Below, piece by piece: positions 32,054 through 41,120 of a stretch of 64,000 nt of DNA (position 1 is its first letter; each line of letters starts with the position of its first letter). The notes below the pieces were generated by a model, which worked only from the letters and a program-made list of their open reading frames with translations, was not told the origin of the DNA and ran no database searches. This stretch comes from JAFLCA01 sp041907145 (GTDB lineage: Bacteria > Bdellovibrionota_C > UBA2361 > JAFLCA01), in NCBI GenBank assembly GCA_041907145.1, contig JAYRHW010000132.1:1-64000 (forward strand), read 5' to 3'. The translations under genes were made by a program, and so were the position numbers.

Positions 32054-33805
32054 ATGAAGGTTCGTGTACTAGCTGATGACGTAATCAATAAGATTGCTGC
32101 GGGCGAGGTGGTAGATCGTCCGGCATCCGTCGTGCGTGAATTGGTGGATAACGCGCTCGACGCTGGGGCTACCGACATTCACGTGACGCTTGAAGAGGGC
32201 GGGCAGCGTCTCATAAGAGTCGTTGATAACGGTTGTGGTATGGAGCGCGACGATGCCCTTCTTGCTCTCGAGCGTCATGCTACTTCGAAGCTCTCCTCAG
32301 CGGATGACCTGCTCTCGATTGCTACACTTGGTTTTCGTGGAGAGGCTCTGCCATCAATCGCGGCGGTTTCCAGGTTGGATCTCCGTACTCGACCATCAGA
32401 GCAGAATCATGGAACCGAAATTTTAATCGAGGGTGGAGTAATCAAATCGGTACACGAAGGGGCCTGTCCTCCGGGAACTCAGATTGAAGTTCGACAGCTC
32501 TTTTATAATACTCCCGCGCGGCGCAAATTTTTAAAGAGCCCTAGGACCGAGGAGATGCGCATCCGGGCTTGGTTGGTCAGCGCATCGCTCTCGCGGCCGG
32601 AGGTGCGTTTCCGTCTGGTGAGCGACGGCAAGGATTTGCTTTCACTTCCTCGAGCCGAGTCGGTCTCCGCGCGAGCCAAATTATTGTTTCGCGGTGCCAC
32701 TCAGGACTGTGCGTTACAAAGGGGAGGCATAGAGGTCGCCGGTCTTGTCATGCATCCGGGACAGGCTCAGCACGATGCTGGCGCTTTCGTTATCCTCGTC
32801 AATGGCCGTGTGGTAAGCGACAAGCTTATCCTGCGTGCGCTGCGCGAGGGATTCGACTCGACTCTCAAGGATCGCGAGTTTCCGCTGGGGTTTTTGAGCC
32901 TCAGGGTCGACCCTGCCGATGTTGATGTGAATGTACATCCGCAAAAGAGCGAAGTTCGCTTCCGGGGTCCCCAAGCAGTGTTCGACGCTGTTCGCACCGC
33001 GGTGCAAAATGCCGTGCGTAATTTTGTAGTTCCGGTGTCTGCAGACGACTTCGATCGTCCGTTGGCTGGAAGTTCAGCGATTCCATCGCTGGCATTTCAG
33101 CCGCAAAGTATGCCGTTTTCTGCGGCTCCGACCCGTAGTGCTGCCTTTCAGGGCGAAATCCCGTCGATTCCTCTGCAGGTTGCGAGGGGGCCGAGCCCGG
33201 CTATACGGCAAGAGCCTTTTCGCTTCTCCGAATTGCGATATATAGGGCAAATTCTTGAGTGCTATCTGGTGTGTGAGTGGCAGAGTTCTCTCTATGTCGT
33301 CGACATGCACGCGGCCCATGAGCGCATCAATTACAACCGCATTCGCATGGCCCTGTCGCAGCGCGGAGCGGCGGCGCAGCAATTGCTGGTCCCGGTGCCG
33401 GTACGGTTGACGTTGCAGGGCCTTTCCCGCTGCATGGAGTACCAGCACTTGTTTGCCGATTTGGGCTTTGAATGGGATGCGCTCGGCGAGGACACCTTGG
33501 TCGTCCGTGCCATACCCGGATTTTTGTCCGAGGCACGATTGGTTCCGATGATCAAGGAACTGGCGGCGATTACCGAAGACATGGATCCTCGTACTGCTCT
33601 GAGCGGACAGCTCGATTCGATTGCCGCCCGACTCGCCTGCCACGCCAGCGTTCGCTCTGGGAAGCCGATGGAACGTGAAGAGGTATACGCGTTGTTCAAT
33701 GATCTCGATGATGCCCAGTTTTCAGCAGCCTGCCCGCACGGACGTCCCATCAGCGTTTCCTTTTCTGCCACCGCTATAGAGTCCTGGTTTGGCCGCGATC
33801 GCTAA
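32054..33805 (+). CDS. mutL: DNA mismatch repair protein MutL
   Basis: A 583-residue MutL. The N-terminal GHKL ATPase contains KIAAGEVVDRPASVVRELVDNALDAGA, VDNGCGM and TLGFRGEALPSI. The C-terminal dimerisation domain contains VVDMHAAHERINYN, ACHASVRSG and CPHGRPI. The DMHAAHE motif resembles the DQHAxxE endonuclease motif, and CPHGRP is also present, so a nicking MutL is possible; the second Glu of the motif is not obvious. MutL couples MutS mismatch recognition to strand excision. The 3' end overlaps miaA by 17 bases. Confidence 0.95.
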   Translation: MKVRVLADDVINKIAAGEVVDRPASVVRELVDNALDAGATDIHVTLEEGGQRLIRVVDNGCGMERDDALLALERHATSKLSSADDLLSIATLGFRGEALPSIAAVSRLDLRTRPSEQNHGTEILIEGGVIKSVHEGACPPGTQIEVRQLFYNTPARRKFLKSPRTEEMRIRAWLVSASLSRPEVRFRLVSDGKDLLSLPRAESVSARAKLLFRGATQDCALQRGGIEVAGLVMHPGQAQHDAGAFVILVNGRVVSDKLILRALREGFDSTLKDREFPLGFLSLRVDPADVDVNVHPQKSEVRFRGPQAVFDAVRTAVQNAVRNFVVPVSADDFDRPLAGSSAIPSLAFQPQSMPFSAAPTRSAAFQGEIPSIPLQVARGPSPAIRQEPFRFSELRYIGQILECYLVCEWQSSLYVVDMHAAHERINYNRIRMALSQRGAAAQQLLVPVPVRLTLQGLSRCMEYQHLFADLGFEWDALGEDTLVVRAIPGFLSEARLVPMIKELAAITEDMDPRTALSGQLDSIAARLACHASVRSGKPMEREEVYALFNDLDDAQFSAACPHGRPISVSFSATAIESWFGRDR

Positions 33806-34871
33806 GTTGCAAGCAGAACTGCCGCTGATTGTTGTCGCCGGCCCAACGGCGAGCGGTAAATCCGAACTCTCACTTCATTTGGCCAGTGCGCTGCGCGGAG
33901 AGGTGCTCTCGATAGATTCTGTGCAGGTATTTCGGGGATTGGACATTGGGTCGGCGAAGATCGAGCGAGCGGCTCGAGAGAGAGTCCCGCATCATGGACT
34001 CGATATACTCGATCCCAATGAAAGTTTTAATGTAGCCGACTTTCTTAAGTTTGCTGAAGCCACGCTTGCGGAGCTGGCCCAGCGAAAGGTGCCGGTCATT
34101 GCCTGTGCAGGAACGACGCTTTACTTGACCGCTCTGCTGCATGGCTTGGTGGAAGCGCCGAAGGCCGATCCGGCGCTGCGCGCTGAGCTGGCTAAACTTT
34201 CCGAGCGGACATTGTACGAGCGCCTGGTCGAAGTGGATCCGGCAGCTGCGCAGCGTCTGCATCCTCACGATAGGTTGCGAGTATCAAGAGCACTCGAGGC
34301 TGCGTTAAACGGCCGCATACCTTTGTCGAGTCTGCACGCCGCACATGGGCTCCGCGCTATCCGTCACCGCGCTCTTGTTATCGTGCTCTGCTGGTCTCGA
34401 GACGTGCTCTACGCGCGAATTAATCAGCGTTCCAAGCACATGCTTGATGCAGGATTGGTTGAGGAAGTGCGCTCAATTCGCCAGCGATTTCCGCAGGCGG
34501 AGCACGCGTTGCGTACGCTTGGCTATGCGCAAGCGGCGGCCTTTTTGGAGGGGAAGCTTCCGGAGTCCACGCTTGAATCTCAGATAGCGATGGAGACCAG
34601 GCGCTACGCCAAGCGACAGACGACTTACTGGAAAAACGAGCCGCGTAAGCGTGGGTGGACTATCACTAGGGGGGCGCAGTGCGAGAACGAGCAATCTCAA
34701 CCACCGAAGCCGAGGGTAGTCCAGGACCTAAGGGGTGCCGACATGAACTGGAACGATCTTCTCCACGGAGTGCAGCAAGTCTTGGAATCCCCTCAATTTA
34801 ACATCGAGCTTTGGTATGTGGACGCAGCGCAACTCTTCGAGTCATTGCCCCCTTTGTCTTTAGGAGTCTAA
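33789..34871 (+). CDS. miaA: tRNA dimethylallyltransferase MiaA
   Basis: A 360-residue enzyme that adds the isopentenyl group to A37 of tRNAs reading UNN codons. P-loop GPTASGKSEL, DSVQVFRGLDIGSAK, and 'YLTALLHGLV' and 'KRQTTYWK' are family motifs. There is no ATG; TTG at 33789 (inside mutL) or TTG at 33807 just after the mutL stop are the candidate starts. After the usual family end (near RKRGW, about residue 290) the protein continues with a tail of about 65 residues (QPPKPRVVQDLRGADMNWND and more) that I cannot assign to any domain. Confidence 0.93.
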   Translation: MAAIAKLQAELPLIVVAGPTASGKSELSLHLASALRGEVLSIDSVQVFRGLDIGSAKIERAARERVPHHGLDILDPNESFNVADFLKFAEATLAELAQRKVPVIACAGTTLYLTALLHGLVEAPKADPALRAELAKLSERTLYERLVEVDPAAAQRLHPHDRLRVSRALEAALNGRIPLSSLHAAHGLRAIRHRALVIVLCWSRDVLYARINQRSKHMLDAGLVEEVRSIRQRFPQAEHALRTLGYAQAAAFLEGKLPESTLESQIAMETRRYAKRQTTYWKNEPRKRGWTITRGAQCENEQSQPPKPRVVQDLRGADMNWNDLLHGVQQVLESPQFNIELWYVDAAQLFESLPPLSLGV

Positions 34872-34920
34872 ACGGGTATAGTCCAGCAGCACAGAATCTG
34901 GTTAAACAGTAACAATTTCT

Positions 34921-35907
34921 ATGACTTCCGTTGCTCATCCCTTAGATTTCGAACGGCCGCTGGTCGAGCTCGAAGCGCAGCTTGAGGCTCTTAAGGACGA
35001 AATCGCTAGCGGCAACCTCTCGCGTCGCGATGAGTACGCCAAGCTTGAAGCTAAGGTTGCCAAGCTGCGCAGCGAAATCTACGGTAAACTCTCTGCCTAT
35101 CAGCGCGTCCAGCTTTCACGCCATTTCGATCGTCCTTTTACTCTGGACTACCTCAAGTACATCGTCACTGATTTCGTCGAGTTGTTCGGTGATCGTTTGT
35201 TTCGAGACGATCCGGCTATTGTGGGCGGAACCGCAAAATTGGGAGACCTTCCCGTAATGGTTGTCGGTCATCAGCGAGGAAGGACGACGCAAGAGCGCTT
35301 GAAGCGAAATTTCGGGATGCCGCAGCCGGAGGGCTACCGTAAGGCTCTGCGCCTCTTCCGTTTGGCAGAGAAATTTGCCTTACCGCTTATTTGTTTTATC
35401 GATACCCAGGGCGCCGATCCCGGTCTCGAGGCCGAGGAGCGCGGACAAGCAGAGGCGATTGCTCGAAACCTGGAAGAACTTTCAGAGCTGCCTATCCCGT
35501 CCTTGAGCGTCGTTATTGGGGAGGGGGGGAGCGGCGGAGCATGAGCGCTTGGGGTGACCGATCGCATCTTGATGATGGAGAATGCTTGCTACTCGGTTAT
35601 GACTCCTGAAGGATGCGCTTCAATTCTTTGGCATCATGATAGAAATGAACCGCCTCAGGCCCAGGCGGCCGTGGCCGCCGAGGCACTGCAGCTAACGGCG
35701 CAGGACCTCAAGCGATTGGGGGTCATAGATGAGATTGTCCCTGAGCCCCCGGGCGGCGCGCATAGCAACCATAAGGAAGCTGCCGAGATTCTTCGGGCGG
35801 CACTGGTGCGTAACCTCGAGGAGCTCGCAAAGTTAAGCGTGGGAGAGCTCTTGGAGCAGCGCTATAAGAAGTTCCGAGGCATGGGCGTCTTTACAGGCGA
35901 TACTTAA
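34921..35907 (+). pseudogene. accA: Acetyl-CoA carboxylase carboxyltransferase alpha, accA, with one in-frame TGA
   Basis: The frame encodes the carboxyltransferase alpha subunit that, with AccD, moves carboxyl from biotin to acetyl-CoA for fatty acid synthesis. Family landmarks run through it: YLKYIVTDFVELFGDRLFRD, GHQRGRTTQERLKRNFGMPQ, 'FIDTQGADPGLEAEERGQ' and 'GEGGSGGA'. At 35542-35544 the next codon is TGA where the family has Leu (GGALAIGV), and translation in the same frame then resumes as ALGVTDRILMMENACYS and runs to 35907 with the conserved 'TPEGCASILW'. Only one codon is affected; a TTA to TGA change would produce it. The total of about 328 codons is normal. The gene may be inactive, read through, or intact in reality with a sequencing error. 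TGA is a normal stop in other genes here. Confidence 0.9.
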
Positions 35908-35947
35908 CAGGATAATAGTCTCCCACACGTTTAAAGCAGTATAGGCT

Positions 35948-36223
35948 ATGGGCAAAGACGCAATTGAGATGAACGGAGTTATCAAGGAGTGTTTTCCTAA
36001 CACTACCTTCCGTGTTGTCTGTGACAATGGACACGAACTTCTGGCGTATTTGGCCGGGAAGATGCGTCGATATTATATACGCGTGCTGCCGGGAGATCAT
36101 GTCGTCGTCGAAATTTCTCCCTATGATCTGAGTAAGGGAAGAATTGTCCGCCGTATCAGTGAGGGAGCCGCTCGAAATCCTGGTGACGCCGCCACTGCGG
36201 TGGACCCTACCAAGAGCAAGTAA
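35948..36223 (+). CDS. infA: Translation initiation factor IF-1
   Basis: A 91-residue IF-1 with the OB fold: IEMNGVIKECFPNTTFRVVC, followed by GKMRRYYIRVLPGDHVVVEISPYD and LSKGRIVRRI, the strongest family stretch. It is extended at the C-terminus by about 18 residues (SEGAARNPGDAATAVDPT) compared with the usual 72. IF-1 binds the ribosomal A site and helps initiation. It lies 40 bases after accA and converges with the DUF971 gene. Confidence 0.94.
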   Translation: MGKDAIEMNGVIKECFPNTTFRVVCDNGHELLAYLAGKMRRYYIRVLPGDHVVVEISPYDLSKGRIVRRISEGAARNPGDAATAVDPTKSK

Positions 36224-36230
36224 GCTCCGC

Positions 36231-36560
36231 CTACTTCAGTGCTCTCAAGTATTCGAATGTGTAAATCCCGGTATTGTGGCCGTCTTGCCATTCCATGCCA
36301 ATGGCGTAGTTCCCCACTCCCCAGATTTGCTTAAGTGAGGTCTGTTCCTCACTGCTGGCATCTATGACCTGCAGAAGCGACTTTTTAGGGGTAAGCGGCT
36401 GAGCGTGACTACTATCGCCGCGGGCCTCGCGACACCCAGCACACGGGCAATTGCGACGGAGCGTCTCCGAACCAATAAATTGTGATTGTCCGTCGGCCCA
36501 TTGCAGGGTAACGCCGGCATCGGCGCGCTTGATCTCCCGCAGTTGAAGTTTTGCTGACAT
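36231..36560 (-). CDS. DUF971 protein
   Basis: A 109-residue protein starting at the ATG at 36560 (MSAKLQLREI). The DUF971 signature is complete: an opening 'ADAGVTLQWADGQ', then LRRNCPCAGCREARG (the family's metal-binding Cys/Cys turn), and IWGVGNYAIGMEWQDGHNTGIYTFEYLR at the end. The same fold forms the N-terminal domain of gamma-butyrobetaine hydroxylases, and single-domain versions in bacteria have been linked to iron-sulfur handling. Longer in-frame starts at 36620 would add residues without family similarity. It converges with infA, 7 bases away. Confidence 0.88.
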   Translation of the reverse strand: MSAKLQLREIKRADAGVTLQWADGQSQFIGSETLRRNCPCAGCREARGDSSHAQPLTPKKSLLQVIDASSEEQTSLKQIWGVGNYAIGMEWQDGHNTGIYTFEYLRALK

Positions 36561-36988
36561 AAGTAATGCGTAAAAATGAACGAGTGCGGCGAATCTATCA
36601 AAGCAAGACTGAGGCGGCAAATGAGCGCCTGCAGCGCGGCGGCAGGTACAAAATTCTTGGACTACGGCGCTGAAAATTCCGAGGAGTGGACCGGTAATAT
36701 TCCTAGCTTCTGTTGTAGGTAGGATCGCGGCGGTAACGCGCTTAAAACACTGTGATTTTATGATAGCAAAAGGGGGAACGTTTAGTCCTCATCCGGCTGC
36801 ATAGTAGGGGCATGGAATGTGCTAAAGTGTTGTATGGGCCCGGGCTGTATTGCGAATCAGTCCAAAAATGAACGAGGGCCGGTTTTTTTGGGGATGCGAT
36901 AGTCGCGGAAGTGTGGGGGAATAGAAGAGGCTACGATCCCCCTCGAGGACATCGGGAGTCCCGAATAGAGGGTTAATTCTAGTCGACG
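36561..36988. other. Intergenic region upstream of Ser/Thr kinase
   Basis: About 430 bases between divergent genes hold no recognisable coding frame. It has a T-run (TTTTTTT near 36881-36887) without a convincing upstream stem. Promoters for the kinase gene and the DUF971 gene should lie here. A small RNA is possible but nothing identifies one. Confidence 0.35.
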
Positions 36989-38833
36989 ATGCAAGAACAA
37001 GAGTCAGGCCTTAGAACAATCGGTAAATATCAGATTTTGGGTCCACTCGGGCGCGGCTCGATGGGCCTGGTCTACAAAGCGCGTGATCCGGAGATCGGAC
37101 GCATCGTCGCGATCAAGACTCTACGGAAGATTCTCTCTTCTGATGCCGGCGATGTCGAAGCTGCCATCCGCCGCTTCAAGTTCGAAGCTCGTTCAGCCGG
37201 AAATTTGCGCCACCCTAACATCATAACCATCTTCGAAGTCAACCACGACGGGGATACCCCCTACATTGTCATGGACTACGTCGAAGGTGAAAGTCTCGAC
37301 GCGGTTATCGAGGCCAGCGGGAAGATGAATCCTGCGCTCATGGTGCGCTATCTTTCGCAGGCAGCAGCCGGATTGGACTACGCCCATTCTCGGGGCGTTG
37401 TGCATCGGGATATTAAGCCGAGCAACCTTCTAGTGGATAAATCCGGAAATGTTTTTATTTTAGATTTCGGTATTGCCAGTATCAATGAGAGTTTTCCAGA
37501 TGCGGAAAATTCCAACATGATGAACCCAATCATGGGTACTCCCGGGTACATGTCTCCTGAGCAAGTGCTCAATGAGAAGCTCGACCAGCGCACGGACCTT
37601 TTCAGTTTGGCCGTGGTCGCCTTCGAATGTCTGACTGGGCAGCGGCCATTTCCGGGCGATAACTTTACCTCCGTCATTGGAAATATTCTCAATTCTAAGC
37701 CCCTGTCGTTGACCGCCCTCGTCCCTGAGCTGCCGTTGGCGCTCGAGGCCGAGTTCGAGCGGGCGCTGGCGAAGAAAAAAGAGGATCGTTTCGAATCCGC
37801 GGATCACATGGTCACTTCGTTCGCGCGAGCTGCCGGCGTGCAGGCAGGATCAAGTGCCGTCGCGAGGACTAGTGCTCAGCAGGGACGGCAAAGAAAGTTG
37901 TCGGCCTGGAGGACGGTCAAAAAGGCTTGGGGGTCGGCCGAGGCGGAGGCCTCAAGCTCAAGCTCTGCTACCCGCAATGTCGAAACGCCCTTATCCCGTC
38001 CGAGCGCCTCCGTGACGTCAACCCAGGCGATTCCGGGCGGAGCTGGTCAGGCATTCGGCTCTCCCTGGGCAAACGACAAGGGAAAGGATTGGGAGGGCAG
38101 CTTGTTCGGTGGACCGGGGCCCCAAGCTCAGAGTGGGCCGCTCCCCGGTGATATGTTCTCTCATGTCGACAGCAGTATTCGCGGGGAAGAGTTCGTGCGG
38201 ATGCGCAACCCGCTGATTCGCATCGCGACGCTTGTCCTGCTGGCCTTTTGTGTGGGAACCGCGGGATTTCTGTTCTATCTGTCTGGGGAAGGTAAGACGG
38301 CCCGTGATGCCAAGGAACGGGATCGCATATTGTCGCAGAATGCCCCTTCGCCCAAGTACGTTGCCAGCTCCCCTCAAGTCAACGATGTCCTTTCCATGCC
38401 GGCCGTGGATCCCGTGCCGCAAGGAAAGAGTATTCACGAGATGACCGATCGTGAGGTGCTTGGGGTTCTGGTCAAGGGCGGAGTGAGTGAGGAGCTGACA
38501 CTTGACGCTCTTCGCGAAGCTCAGCGCAGAGCGCTGCCCTCGCTGGTCGATGCAAGCGTAGTCCCGCTTCAGAATGACTCTTTTATTATTCGCAGCGAGA
38601 CGATCAAAGTACTCGGCACCGCCCGGGATCGGAGAATTGTTCCGCAGCTCATGCTAGCCCTGGATGATCATGATCCGGTCGTTCGGCGTGAGGCCGTGCG
38701 GGCTTTGGGAAAATTGGGGGATCGGCGTGCGCTGGCCTATCTATCCTCTCGCTTATTGAAAGAGGAATCGGAGGATTTGAAGGCCGAAATCAAGACAGCA
38801 ATCGAGTCGATTAATGGCTTCCCGATGCGCTGA
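36989..38833 (+). CDS. Ser/Thr protein kinase with HEAT-like repeats outside the membrane
   Basis: A 614-residue kinase. Kinase domain about residues 14-280: LGRGSMGLVYKARD, VAIK, HRDIKPSNLLVD, LDFGIAS, GTPGYMSPE. A Ser/Gly-rich linker (290-400) and one hydrophobic segment (about 411-431, RIATLVLLAFCVGTAGFLFY) follow. The C-terminal part includes two or more HEAT-type repeats (about 520-610: SETIKVLGTARDRRIVPQLM, VRREAVRALGKLGDRRALAYL). Since the catalytic motifs are intact, it should phosphorylate cytoplasmic proteins in response to periplasmic binding of the helical repeats. The 3' end overlaps dsbD on the other strand by 23 bases. Confidence 0.92.
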   Translation: MQEQESGLRTIGKYQILGPLGRGSMGLVYKARDPEIGRIVAIKTLRKILSSDAGDVEAAIRRFKFEARSAGNLRHPNIITIFEVNHDGDTPYIVMDYVEGESLDAVIEASGKMNPALMVRYLSQAAAGLDYAHSRGVVHRDIKPSNLLVDKSGNVFILDFGIASINESFPDAENSNMMNPIMGTPGYMSPEQVLNEKLDQRTDLFSLAVVAFECLTGQRPFPGDNFTSVIGNILNSKPLSLTALVPELPLALEAEFERALAKKKEDRFESADHMVTSFARAAGVQAGSSAVARTSAQQGRQRKLSAWRTVKKAWGSAEAEASSSSSATRNVETPLSRPSASVTSTQAIPGGAGQAFGSPWANDKGKDWEGSLFGGPGPQAQSGPLPGDMFSHVDSSIRGEEFVRMRNPLIRIATLVLLAFCVGTAGFLFYLSGEGKTARDAKERDRILSQNAPSPKYVASSPQVNDVLSMPAVDPVPQGKSIHEMTDREVLGVLVKGGVSEELTLDALREAQRRALPSLVDASVVPLQNDSFIIRSETIKVLGTARDRRIVPQLMLALDDHDPVVRREAVRALGKLGDRRALAYLSSRLLKEESEDLKAEIKTAIESINGFPMR

Positions 38834-40046
38834 GCGCCTTCTGTACTACGGCCATAAATTCCTTGGGCTCTAGAAATCCAGTCACCCGAGTCTCGGGGAT
38901 TTCGCTGCCATCGGGTTTGAGAAAAAGCACGCAGGGAAGGCCGAGGACGGAAAAACGCTCCGTAAGCGCGTCATTGGCGGCGCTTTCAACCGAAAAATTT
39001 ACTCGGGCAAGGGAGACACGTTTAAGCTGATCTTGAACCTGAGGGTTTGAAAAGGTTTTCGCCTCGAGCTCCTTGCAGGCAGCGCACCAGTCGGCAAAGA
39101 TATCGACCATGGCGATACTGCCGTTCGCCGCGGCCTTTGCCAAACCGGCATCGAGCGAGCCTTCCCATTCCAACGAATGGTCGGCGGCGGAGCTGGCCGC
39201 GGGTGCCGGGACCACTACATAAAAAATCGGCGCAGCTACCGCAAACGCGGCAAGCACTCTAAGTGTTACGACGGACTTGCGATAACTCGTCCACGCTGCC
39301 AGGAAGCCGGCAGCAGTAAGCATCGACAGCAGCGGCCAGTTGCCGCGAAGTGCTGCCGCAAGCAGCTTCTCATGATAGGGCTGCGCGATGAAAAAGATGA
39401 CCAATATCAGCAGCACCGCCATGACAAATTTTACGACATGGAGCCAGTTTCCCGAGCGCGGAAGCTTCTTGAGCAACCCGGGGAACAGTCCCAGCAGCAA
39501 GAAGAGCATGCCCATGCCAACTGAGTAAGTGAAAAGCAATACCGCCCCCCATACGGTGTTCTGCTGAGCAGCAGCGATACTCAGGATCACGACGAGCATA
39601 GGGCCCGCGCAGGGCGCTGCGACGAAGCCGCTCACGGTTCCCATCAGGAATGCCCCGCGAAAGCCCTTGCCGCCGATGCTGCTTGCTAAATTCTGTACCT
39701 TGGAGATGGAGCCGAATTTGAGAGCGTCGAGGCTAAAAAGGGCCAGGGCAAGCAAAAAGCAGGTTAATCCCAGCACGACCTCAGGTTTGGATAGAAAACT
39801 GCCAAAAATGCTGCCGGTCTTGGCGGAGAGCATGCCCAAGCAGGTATAGGTAACTGCGATGCCGCCCACATAGCTGGCCGCGAGCAGAAAGGAGCGCATG
39901 CGCGAGCTCGACTCCTGCGCGCCGAAGATCGCGAGGGTAATAGGGATCAGGGGATAGATGCAAGGCGTGAAGCTCGTCAACAGTCCAGCATTAAACGCCG
40001 CAAGAATTTGGGTGAGCGCGGAGCCTGACGAAAAATCAACAGGCAT
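38811..40046 (-). CDS. dsbD: Thiol:disulfide interchange protein, CcdA-thioredoxin type (DsbD-like)
   Basis: A 411-residue protein with a CcdA-like membrane domain of about eight hydrophobic segments (residues about 10-285) carrying the redox Cys residues in SFTPCIYPLIPI and VAAPCAGPML, and a C-terminal thioredoxin-like domain with FADWCAACKELEAKTF (WCAAC active site, residues about 315-320). It lacks the N-terminal periplasmic alpha domain of E. coli DsbD. It should transfer electrons from cytoplasmic thioredoxin to periplasmic thiol proteins. The gene is convergent with the HEAT kinase gene. The next minus-strand gene starts 3 bases upstream of its ATG. Confidence 0.92.
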   Translation of the reverse strand: MPVDFSSGSALTQILAAFNAGLLTSFTPCIYPLIPITLAIFGAQESSSRMRSFLLAASYVGGIAVTYTCLGMLSAKTGSIFGSFLSKPEVVLGLTCFLLALALFSLDALKFGSISKVQNLASSIGGKGFRGAFLMGTVSGFVAAPCAGPMLVVILSIAAAQQNTVWGAVLLFTYSVGMGMLFLLLGLFPGLLKKLPRSGNWLHVVKFVMAVLLILVIFFIAQPYHEKLLAAALRGNWPLLSMLTAAGFLAAWTSYRKSVVTLRVLAAFAVAAPIFYVVVPAPAASSAADHSLEWEGSLDAGLAKAAANGSIAMVDIFADWCAACKELEAKTFSNPQVQDQLKRVSLARVNFSVESAANDALTERFSVLGLPCVLFLKPDGSEIPETRVTGFLEPKEFMAVVQKALSASGSH

Positions 40047-40049
40047 GGA

Positions 40050-40328
40050 TCAAAACCGCGCAGGAATGGGATTCGACGGATGTCTGCCGATCACAGTCAG
40101 TCTTCCGAGATCATCGAGCGATTCTAGCTGACGCTCTAAGTCCCTCAATTCCTCCTCATCAGCAGGGGCGATTTTTTCAGCCTTCCAACAGCGCGCGATA
40201 ACTGCTCGATACTGATCGAGTGCCTCGCTCATGCGCGCCTTTAAGTGCGCCGACTGGACTTCGTTTTCGATAAAGTGCAGCCAAGTTTTAACTCGCTGCT
40301 GCTTTGCCGCTAAGGCTGAGAGTTCCAT
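40050..40328 (-). CDS. Small helical protein of unknown function upstream of dsbD
   Basis: A 92-residue protein starting at the ATG at 40328 (MELSALAAKQQRVK); an in-frame upstream extension to 40421 has no support and would overlap the opposite-strand leader of coaD. It is charged and probably helical throughout (AADEEELRDLERQLESL-like stretch near the end), with no membrane segment. No family is recognised. It is immediately upstream of dsbD (3-base gap), so the two are presumably translated from one message. Confidence 0.55.
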   Translation of the reverse strand: MELSALAAKQQRVKTWLHFIENEVQSAHLKARMSEALDQYRAVIARCWKAEKIAPADEEELRDLERQLESLDDLGRLTVIGRHPSNPIPARF

Positions 40329-40507
40329 GTGTTTGCTCTTTCTGTTGCAGAATACTAAAGAAGCGGAATATCGTTCCTTCTGTACGTTGCCCTGTCTCCC
40401 TATGGCAAGGGGATGGAGCACTTCTCAGTATACAGCATTTCGCCCTGAGGCACGAGGGTCAGAAAATTGTCGAGTCTGACGGGCTCAATTATTCAGTCGG
40501 AGATGGC

Positions 40508-41002
40508 ATGTCGAAACTTACAGCACTGTTCCCGGGCTCATTCGACCCTTTCACGAACGGCCATGTAGATGTACTTGAACGCTCGCTTAAAATATTCGAT
40601 CGAGTGGTCATTGGCGTGCTGAACAATCCGACAAAATCCTGCCTGTTCGCCGTAGACGAACGAGTGTCGCTCATTGAGTCTGTGGTAAAGGCATATAGGG
40701 CCCGCGTTGTCGTGCGCCCATTCTCAGGACTACTCGTAGACTTCGCGCGCAGGATGCGATCGCGAGTTATCGTGCGTGGACTGCGGGCAATCAGTGACTA
40801 TGATTATGAGACTCAGATGGCGCTGATGAACCGTCATCTGGACTCCTCGCTGGAGACCATTTTCTTGGTCACGAGCGAGGAGAATTCTTATGTTAGTTCC
40901 AGTCTCGTTAAACAAATTGGGACGCTGGGAGGGGATATTTCCAGTCTGGTTCCGCCCCTGGTGGCTAAGGCCTTGACACGGAAGCTATCCCGCCGCCGCT
41001 GA
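40508..41002 (+). CDS. coaD: Phosphopantetheine adenylyltransferase
   Basis: A 164-residue CoaD, which adds AMP to 4'-phosphopantetheine to give dephospho-CoA. Nucleotidyltransferase motif FPGSFDPFTNGHVDVLERS (T/SxGH) and FARRMRSRVIVRGLRAISDYDYE are diagnostic; the C-terminal loop VSSSLVKQI stands in for the ISSTxVR motif. Start at ATG 40508 agrees with family length; longer in-frame frames upstream carry no similarity and overlap the minus-strand gene at 40050-40328. Confidence 0.95.
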   Translation: MSKLTALFPGSFDPFTNGHVDVLERSLKIFDRVVIGVLNNPTKSCLFAVDERVSLIESVVKAYRARVVVRPFSGLLVDFARRMRSRVIVRGLRAISDYDYETQMALMNRHLDSSLETIFLVTSEENSYVSSSLVKQIGTLGGDISSLVPPLVAKALTRKLSRRR

Positions 41003-41120
41003 CTTGAGTTAGCTGCCGTATTCTAGTACCCTGACGGGACCCCTAAAGCGGGGTTAAATGCGCAATATTTTTGCGAAAATATGGTCCGCTCGCGAGGTTT
41101 AATCCACCGCGAGCTTCTCG

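Noticed and set aside
35542..35544. Recoding of TGA as an amino acid across the genome
   Set aside because: Several intact genes in the window end in TGA at the expected place (for example sctR and the heptosyltransferase-operon genes), so TGA is a normal stop here.
36801..36890. Terminator before the HEAT kinase gene
   Set aside because: A seven-T run is present, but the upstream GC-rich stretches do not pair in the needed orientation.
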